This document shows positions 38,181-46,292 of a DNA stretch of 46,292 nucleotides, in pieces (the stretch's first letter is position 1; every line of letters starts with the position of its first letter). A program made the translations under genes and the position numbers. Source of the DNA: Vibrio scophthalmi LMG 19158 (GTDB lineage: Bacteria; Pseudomonadota; Gammaproteobacteria; Enterobacterales; Vibrionaceae); assembly GCF_000222585.1 (NCBI RefSeq), contig NZ_AFWE01000038.1, forward strand, positions 1 to 46,292, read 5' to 3'. A model generated the notes under the pieces. That model made no database searches. It worked only from the letters and a program-made list of their open reading frames with translations, and had not been told where the DNA came from.

Positions 38181-38257
38181 TGAGCCGTCGAAGAGTTAAG
38201 CATAATCAACTCACTCGGCTCACACAATGATCCAGGCTCTAAAAGGTGACGCCTGGA
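38181..38257 (+). other. Two hairpins upstream of rlmD
   Basis: An extended interrupted stem pairs GAGCCG (about 38182) with CGGCTC (about 38216-38221), with GAGTT/AACTC inside it. TCCAGGC (38231-38237) pairs perfectly with GCCTGGA (38251-38257). They lie in the varS-rlmD divergent region, 30-110 bases before the rlmD start, with no U run. Confidence 0.4.
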
Positions 38258-38289
38258 CTATTTGCAGCAATAGAGAGCAGGCACAAAGC

Positions 38290-39618
38290 ATGGCGCGTTT
38301 TTTCCAACCGAAAAAGAAAACACAACTCAACACCAAGCATCAATCCATGACCGTGGATAAATTGGATCACCAAGGTGCTGGCATTTGCTACCAAAACGGT
38401 AAGCCTGTGTTTATCGATGGTGCACTCGCGGGTGAGCAGGTTTTGGTGCAGCTAACAGAAGACAAAAGTAAGTTTTCTCGCGCGAACTTAATCAAAGTGC
38501 AAAAGGCCAGCGAGCTGCGAGTTAAGCCATTTTGTCCGGTTTATGAGCAGTGTGGCGGCTGTAATATGCAGCATCTTGGTTTGGAGTCACAGCTGGAATA
38601 TAAGCAGCAAACTTTGTCAGAATTGATGAGTAAGTTCTCTGGCCAAACCTTAGCTCTAGAATCGCCAATCTCGGGGGATGGTCTAGGCTATCGTCGTCGA
38701 GCGCGTATTAGCGTGATGGTGGATAAAAAAACACGTCAGTTGCAGTTTGGTTTCCGCCGCAAGCAGAGTAAGCAAATTGTTGATGTGACGAACTGTCCTG
38801 TTTTAGCGCCTGAATTGAATGTGATGTTGCCAGAGCTTTATCAATTATTGCAAGGGTTTACACGCCAAGAGTCCATTGGCCATATTGAATTGGTGAAAGG
38901 GGATAACACCAACGTGATGGTTTTGCGTCATCTAAAACCGCTGACCAACAAAGAACAGCAGCAACTTGAAGCGTTTGCCGCTGCGCACAACACCAGTTTG
39001 TATTTGATGCCGCAGGCTGAACAACTTGACCTAGTGTTAGGTGATGAAGCGCATTATTTAGAAGCGGGCGTAACCATTCCTTTTGCACCCAACAACTTCA
39101 TTCAAGTGAACCAGAAAGTAAACCAGCAGATGGTTGAACAGGCGCTTAACTGGCTTGAATTGAGTGAAAATGACCGCGTATTGGATCTGTTCTGTGGTTT
39201 GGGTAATTTCAGCTTACCACTGGCAAAACAAGTGAAAACTGTTGTCGGTGTTGAAGGTGTTGAGGCGATGGTAGAAAAGGCGCAAAGCAATGCAGCGCTA
39301 AACCACCTAGACAATGCTCTGTTCTACCAAGCAAATTTAGAACAAGATTTGTCATCTCAGCCGTGGGCTAGAGAAAAGTTTGATAAGATACTGCTCGATC
39401 CAGCTAGAGCGGGAGCAAGTGGTATAGTAGACCAGTTATCGCGACTGGGTGCACAACGCGTGGTTTACGTTTCATGTAATCCTGCTACGCTTGCCAGAGA
39501 TAGCCAAAGCTTGCTGAAACAAGGCTACCAGCTGGAAAAGTTGGGTATGTTGGATATGTTCCCACATACAGCTCATCTAGAGTCGATGGCTCTATTTGTT
39601 ATGCAAAAGCATAAATAA
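38290..39618 (+). CDS. rlmD: 23S rRNA (uracil-1939-C5) methyltransferase
   Basis: RlmD/RumA (442 residues from ATG 38290; E. coli 433) methylates U1939 of 23S rRNA with S-adenosylmethionine. The frame is open back to 38227 but those residues do not resemble the family, and [10 protein letters not shown] is the usual opening. It has a TRAM domain (residues about 18-75) and [4Fe-4S] cysteines in [15 protein letters not shown]. The SAM site is [15 protein letters not shown], then LDPARAGA, and the catalytic cysteine lies in [12 protein letters not shown]. It precedes relA in the same direction, as in E. coli. Confidence 0.95.
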   Translation: MARFFQPKKKTQLNTKHQSMTVDKLDHQGAGICYQNGKPVFIDGALAGEQVLVQLTEDKSKFSRANLIKVQKASELRVKPFCPVYEQCGGCNMQHLGLESQLEYKQQTLSELMSKFSGQTLALESPISGDGLGYRRRARISVMVDKKTRQLQFGFRRKQSKQIVDVTNCPVLAPELNVMLPELYQLLQGFTRQESIGHIELVKGDNTNVMVLRHLKPLTNKEQQQLEAFAAAHNTSLYLMPQAEQLDLVLGDEAHYLEAGVTIPFAPNNFIQVNQKVNQQMVEQALNWLELSENDRVLDLFCGLGNFSLPLAKQVKTVVGVEGVEAMVEKAQSNAALNHLDNALFYQANLEQDLSSQPWAREKFDKILLDPARAGASGIVDQLSRLGAQRVVYVSCNPATLARDSQSLLKQGYQLEKLGMLDMFPHTAHLESMALFVMQKHK

Positions 39619-39693
39619 AGGAACTAACACTAGGTAAAATAGCCTATTAGACAGGGTTAGTCGGTATAAAAATAAGAACTAGGACGAAAAAAG

Positions 39694-41916
39694 ATGGTTG
39701 CGGTAAGAAGCGCGCATTTAAATCAAGATGAACAGTTTGAGCTAGAGAAGTGGATCGCTAGCTTAAAGCAAGACGCCAAAACTGCTCAGCGCTTAACTGA
39801 AGTGTATCGTCAGTGCGAAACGTATTTGCAAGGCAACGATGACGCACAACTGTTGTTGTGGCGTGGTCGTGAGATGATTGAAATTCTCATCACCTTATCA
39901 ATGGATAAGCCAACGCTGGTGGCAGCGCAGCTGTTTCCATTGGTCTCTAGTGGAGCGTTGCAGCGTGAGAAACTTGAAGAAGAATACAATAAAGAAATTA
40001 TCAAGCTGATTGATGGCGTTGAAGAGATGGCCGCTCTTGGCCAACTGAACGTCACCCTTGAAGGCAGCGCGGCATCATCGCAAGTCGATAACGTGCGCCG
40101 TATGCTATTGGCTATGGTGGATGATTTCCGCTGCGTGGTCATTAAGTTGGCCGAGCGTATTTGTAATCTGATTGAAGTTAAAAAAGCACCGGATGAAGTC
40201 CGTCGAGCCGCCGCGCAAGAATGTACCAACATCTATGCACCACTGGCGAACCGTCTTGGGATTGGTCAGTTAAAGTGGGAGATCGAAGATTACGCTTTTC
40301 GTTACCAGCAACCAGAAACCTACAAACAGATCGCTAAGCAGCTTTCTGAGCGACGTATTGTACGTGAACAATACATCAAAGATTTTGTCGATGACCTAAC
40401 CGAAGAAATGCAAGCCACTGGCATTAATGCTGAGGTGAGTGGTCGTCCTAAGCACATCTACAGCATCTGGCGCAAAATGCAGAAAAAGAGCTTGGAGTTT
40501 GACGAGCTGTTTGATGTGCGCGCAGTGCGTATCATCGCAGACAAACTGCAAGACTGCTATGCAGCATTAGGTATCGTTCATACGAAATACAAACACTTAC
40601 CAAGTGAGTTTGACGATTACGTTGCCAACCCAAAACCGAACGGTTATCAATCGATTCATACTGTTGTTTTAGGGCCTGAAGGCAAAACTATCGAGATTCA
40701 GATCCGTACTAAAGACATGCACGAAGATTCTGAATTGGGCGTGGCTGCGCACTGGAAATATAAAGAAGGTGCTAGCTCTGGTCGCAGCGGCTACGACGAG
40801 AAGATCACTTGGCTGCGTAAGCTGATTGATTGGCAAGAAGAGATGTCAGACTCTGGTGAAATGCTCGATGAGCTGCGTAGCCAAGTGTTTGATGATCGCG
40901 TCTATGCCTTTACTCCGCGTGGTGATGTGGTCGATTTGCCGATGGGGGCCACACCGCTCGATTTTGCTTATCACATTCACTCTATGGTCGGTCACCGCTG
41001 TATCGGTGCCAAAGTGGGCGGACGTATCGTCCCGTTCACCCATAAGCTATCGATGGGCGACCAAGTTGAAATCATCACCCAGAAAGAGCCAAATCCCTCT
41101 CGCGACTGGTTAAATCCATCGCTAGGGTTTGTTACATCCGGTCGCGCCCGCGCGAAAATCAATGCCTGGTTCCGCAAACAAAGCCGTGAGAAGAACCTCG
41201 AAGCGGGGCGTGAAATCCTTGAGCATGAACTGGGTAAAATTGGCGCAACGTTAAAACACGCTGAGCAATACGCGTTGAAACGTTTTAACGTTAATTCTGC
41301 TGATGAATTGTATGTCGGTGTTGGTAGTGGTGATTTACGTATTAATCAAATCATCAATCACATCAACGCCTTGGTGAACAAACCAACCGCGGAAGAAGAA
41401 GACAAGCAGGCGCTTGAAAAACTCCTCGAAGCGGAAAATAAACCGTCCACCCCAACACGTCCGAATAAAGATGCCGTGGTGGTAGAAGGGGTCGATAACC
41501 TGATGAATCATTTGGCACGTTGTTGTCAACCGATCCCAGGCGATCAAATCTGTGGCTACATTACTCAAGGTCGTGGAATTTCAGTACACCGTGCTGATTG
41601 TGAACAGCTTGAAGAGCTACGTCACCACGCACCAGAGCGTATTATCGATACTGTGTGGGGCAGTGGTTTTGCCGGCTCTTACTTATTAACTTTGCGTGTT
41701 GAAGCGATGGAACGTGGTGGCTTGCTTAAAGAAATTACCACCTTGTTTGCCAACGAAAAAGTCAAAGTAAACAGCATGAAGAGCCGTGTTGATTACCGCA
41801 CGCAATTATCGATATTAGACTTTGATTTAGAAGTGAATAATGTCGAAGTTTTAGCGCGAGTATCGAAGCGAGTTGAGCAAATTAAAGATGTAATGTCAGT
41901 CAAAAGATTGGGATAG
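39694..41916 (+). CDS. relA: GTP pyrophosphokinase RelA
   Basis: RelA (740 residues; E. coli 744) makes (p)ppGpp on ribosomes stalled by uncharged tRNA. The N-terminal hydrolase-like domain (about 20-190) lacks the HD/ED metal motif of SpoT, so it should be inactive for breakdown. The synthetase domain has GRPKHIYSIWRKMQKK, LFDVRAVRIIAD and LPSEFDDYVANPKPNGYQSIHT. TGS (VYAFTPRGDVVDLPMGATPLDFAYHIH) follows, then the zinc-finger-like RCCQPIPGDQICGYIT and a C-terminal ACT/RRM domain. It is monocistronic or co-transcribed with rlmD (75-base gap). Confidence 0.98.
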   Translation: MVAVRSAHLNQDEQFELEKWIASLKQDAKTAQRLTEVYRQCETYLQGNDDAQLLLWRGREMIEILITLSMDKPTLVAAQLFPLVSSGALQREKLEEEYNKEIIKLIDGVEEMAALGQLNVTLEGSAASSQVDNVRRMLLAMVDDFRCVVIKLAERICNLIEVKKAPDEVRRAAAQECTNIYAPLANRLGIGQLKWEIEDYAFRYQQPETYKQIAKQLSERRIVREQYIKDFVDDLTEEMQATGINAEVSGRPKHIYSIWRKMQKKSLEFDELFDVRAVRIIADKLQDCYAALGIVHTKYKHLPSEFDDYVANPKPNGYQSIHTVVLGPEGKTIEIQIRTKDMHEDSELGVAAHWKYKEGASSGRSGYDEKITWLRKLIDWQEEMSDSGEMLDELRSQVFDDRVYAFTPRGDVVDLPMGATPLDFAYHIHSMVGHRCIGAKVGGRIVPFTHKLSMGDQVEIITQKEPNPSRDWLNPSLGFVTSGRARAKINAWFRKQSREKNLEAGREILEHELGKIGATLKHAEQYALKRFNVNSADELYVGVGSGDLRINQIINHINALVNKPTAEEEDKQALEKLLEAENKPSTPTRPNKDAVVVEGVDNLMNHLARCCQPIPGDQICGYITQGRGISVHRADCEQLEELRHHAPERIIDTVWGSGFAGSYLLTLRVEAMERGGLLKEITTLFANEKVKVNSMKSRVDYRTQLSILDFDLEVNNVEVLARVSKRVEQIKDVMSVKRLG

Positions 41917-41943
41917 CGTCGACAATATTTAAAATAAATAATG

Positions 41944-41975
41944 AAAGGTGAGTGGTTATGCTGCTCACCTTTTTG
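41944..41975 (+). terminator. Terminator after relA
   Basis: AAAGGTGAG (41944-41952) pairs with CTCACCTTT (41964-41972), followed by TTT. It lies 27 bases past the relA stop and directly before the mazG ribosome site. Confidence 0.8.
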
Positions 41976-41992
41976 TTTAAGGAAAAATGAAA

Positions 41993-42790
41993 ATGAGTCA
42001 CCCAATTGAACAGTTAGAACAGATTATGGCCACATTGCGTGATCCCAAGAAGGGCTGTCCCTGGGATCGTAAGCAAACATTTGAAACAATTGTTCCGCAT
42101 ACGATTGAAGAAACCTATGAAGTGGTGGATGCAATCCATAATCAAGACTGGCCAAATCTCAAGGAAGAATTGGGGGATTTATTGTTCCAAGTGATCTTTT
42201 ATAGCCAGATTGCCAAAGAACAAGGTTTGTTCGATTTTTCTGAGGTGGTGGAAACGGTCAATGAAAAATTGACCCGTCGTCATCCGCATGTTTTTTCAGC
42301 GGTTGAGTTTGATTCTGATGAAGCAATTAATGCCAATTGGGAAGCCGAAAAAGCCAAAGAAAAAGCAAGAGTGGGCAAATCTGAGCAAAGTATTCTAGAC
42401 TCAATACCAAATTCTCTACCTGCTCTTTCGCGTGCTACAAAGATCCAAAAAAAGTGCGCCAGCGTTGGATTTGACTGGGATTCGCTTGGTCCGGTGGTCG
42501 ACAAAGTTCGTGAAGAAATTGATGAAGTAATGGAAGAAGCGCTGCAAGTTAATGTTGCGCAAGACAAAGTGGAATTAGAGCTGGGCGATTTGCTGTTTGC
42601 GACGGTTAATTTTGCCCGCCATCTGCAGGTCAACCCTGAGGTCGCACTTGCAAAAGCAAATTTGAAGTTTGTTAAACGCTTTCAATTGGTTGAACAAAAA
42701 GTCGCACAAAATGGCTTGCAAATTGAGCAGTGTGATTTAGCACAATTGGATGGCTGGTGGGATGAAGTGAAGCAAGACGAGCGTAGGTGA
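41993..42790 (+). CDS. mazG: Nucleoside triphosphate pyrophosphohydrolase MazG
   Basis: MazG (265 residues; E. coli 263) hydrolyses NTPs to NMP and pyrophosphate. In E. coli it lowers ppGpp during starvation. It has two all-alpha MazG repeats with Mg-binding acids: EETYEVVDAI and EELGDLLFQVIF in the first, EEIDEVMEEA and ELGDLLFATVNFARHL in the second. AAGGA fits ATG 41993 (9-base spacing) better than ATG 41987 (3 bases). The gene follows relA, as in enterics. No toxin-antitoxin mazEF genes are between them. Confidence 0.95.
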   Translation: MSHPIEQLEQIMATLRDPKKGCPWDRKQTFETIVPHTIEETYEVVDAIHNQDWPNLKEELGDLLFQVIFYSQIAKEQGLFDFSEVVETVNEKLTRRHPHVFSAVEFDSDEAINANWEAEKAKEKARVGKSEQSILDSIPNSLPALSRATKIQKKCASVGFDWDSLGPVVDKVREEIDEVMEEALQVNVAQDKVELELGDLLFATVNFARHLQVNPEVALAKANLKFVKRFQLVEQKVAQNGLQIEQCDLAQLDGWWDEVKQDERR

Positions 42791-42836
42791 ACTCTCGCTC
42801 AGTGATAAATTGGGGCAAGATTGACCCATCTAATAA

Positions 42837-44636
<1,800 letters not shown>

Positions 44637-44647
44637 GGAATACAGGC

Positions 44648-46014
<1,367 letters not shown>

Positions 46015-46048
46015 TTCTTAATTGAGTTAACTTAGCTAGATAGCTTTT

Positions 46049-46081
46049 TAAAACGCTCCACTTCGGTGGGGCGTTTTTTTT
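46049..46081 (+). terminator. Terminator of eno
   Basis: AAAACGCTCCAC and GTGGGGCGTTTT pair around a TTCG tetraloop (about 46049-46077), followed by at least seven T. It is one of the strongest terminators in the window. Confidence 0.92.
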
Positions 46082-46119
46082 GGGCTGAAGACATGAGAAT
46101 CGAGGGTTGAGAGCCGAGA

Positions 46120-46292
46120 ACGCTTCGCTCCGATAAGCGAGATCCCCAACTCGTTCGTTCCTCACTCTTGAGGATGACGGCACTCGTCTTGTCTGTGTTA
46201 GTTTCGTCATTCCCTATAGGCTGACGAAGGAAGGAGTAGGGAATCTTTCTTTGATTTCGAACTGCTTGACTCGATCCCCAACGTGTTCTATT
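46120..46292. repeat. Possible dispersed intergenic repeat, cut by the window end
   Basis: The tail contains GATCCCCAACTCGTTC (46142-46157) and again GATCCCCAACGTGTTC (46274-46289). An inverted pair, ATTCCCTA (46210-46217) and TAGGGAAT (46237-46244), flanks GGCTGACGAAGG. From memory, such GATCCCCAAC/GTCATTCCC segments recur between genes in Vibrio genomes. The element continues past the window edge, so its limits are unknown. Confidence 0.5.

Noticed and set aside
41993-42790. mazG as part of a mazEF toxin-antitoxin system
   Set aside because: Only relA and mazG are present; no short MazE or MazF frame lies between them.

Overview
The window is a 46.3 kb piece of gammaproteobacterial chromosome, almost certainly from a Vibrio (Vibrionaceae). 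The gene order leuDCBA - PAP2 - MJ1255/VC2487-type glycosyltransferase - leuO - acyl-CoA ligase - ilvIH - serA - rpiA - fau - 6S RNA - zapA - ygfB - ubiH - ubiI - ytfK - ybaK - ygfZ - sdhE - ygfX - nadB - rpoE-rseABC - lepAB - rnc - era - recO - pdxJ - acpS - varS - rlmD - relA - mazG - pyrG - eno is, from memory, that of Vibrio chromosome 1 (the V. cholerae VC2447-VC2493 neighbourhood). It is backbone DNA: I see no prophage, transposase, integrase, CRISPR array, tRNA or rRNA, and no obviously foreign segment apart from a possible dispersed repeat at the right edge.

Region by region. 1-1000: tandem terminators of an off-window gene and a secreted DUF547 protein. 1.0-6.25 kb: the leftward leucine operon leuABCD, headed by a leuL leader peptide and a classical attenuator (terminator, antiterminator and leucine codons are all visible). 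6.5-8.1 kb: a rightward pair, a PAP2 phosphatase and a glycosyltransferase. 8.5-14.1 kb: leuO, a 602-aa acyl-CoA ligase and ilvIH. 14.2-17.7 kb (leftward): serA, rpiA, fau, 6S RNA (ssrS) and zapA. 17.9-20.9 kb (rightward): ygfB-ubiH-ubiI, for ubiquinone hydroxylation. 21.0-23.3 kb (leftward): ytfK, a gene-free stretch with a candidate small RNA, then ybaK and ygfZ. 23.5-24.1 kb: sdhE and a ygfX whose 5' part contains a perfect terminator-like hairpin. 24.2-25.8 kb: nadB. 26.1-35.3 kb (rightward): the sigma-E operon rpoE-rseABC, then lepA-lepB-rnc-era and recO-pdxJ-acpS. 35.3-38.1 kb (leftward): the hybrid kinase VarS/BarA. 38.3-46.0 kb (rightward): rlmD, relA, mazG, pyrG and eno, then a strong terminator and a repeat-like tail.

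How the genes work together. The left third is branched-chain and serine biosynthesis (LeuABCD, IlvIH, SerA) with the regulator LeuO. The middle joins respiration and redox maturation (UbiH, UbiI, SdhE, YgfZ, NadB) with stationary-phase RNA (6S). The right half is envelope-stress signalling (sigma-E/RseABC), translation and secretion housekeeping (LepA, LepB, Rnc, Era), and stringent-response functions (RelA, MazG, plus YtfK at 21 kb).

Nothing here is a clearly new multi-gene system. The most promising unexplained signals are RNA-level: a candidate small RNA with mutually exclusive stems between ytfK and ybaK, a terminator-like hairpin inside the start of ygfX, a hairpin competing with the 3' end of 6S RNA, and a stem-loop that presents the rpoE start codon. 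All start choices, promoters and structures were read by eye; no alignment or folding program was run.
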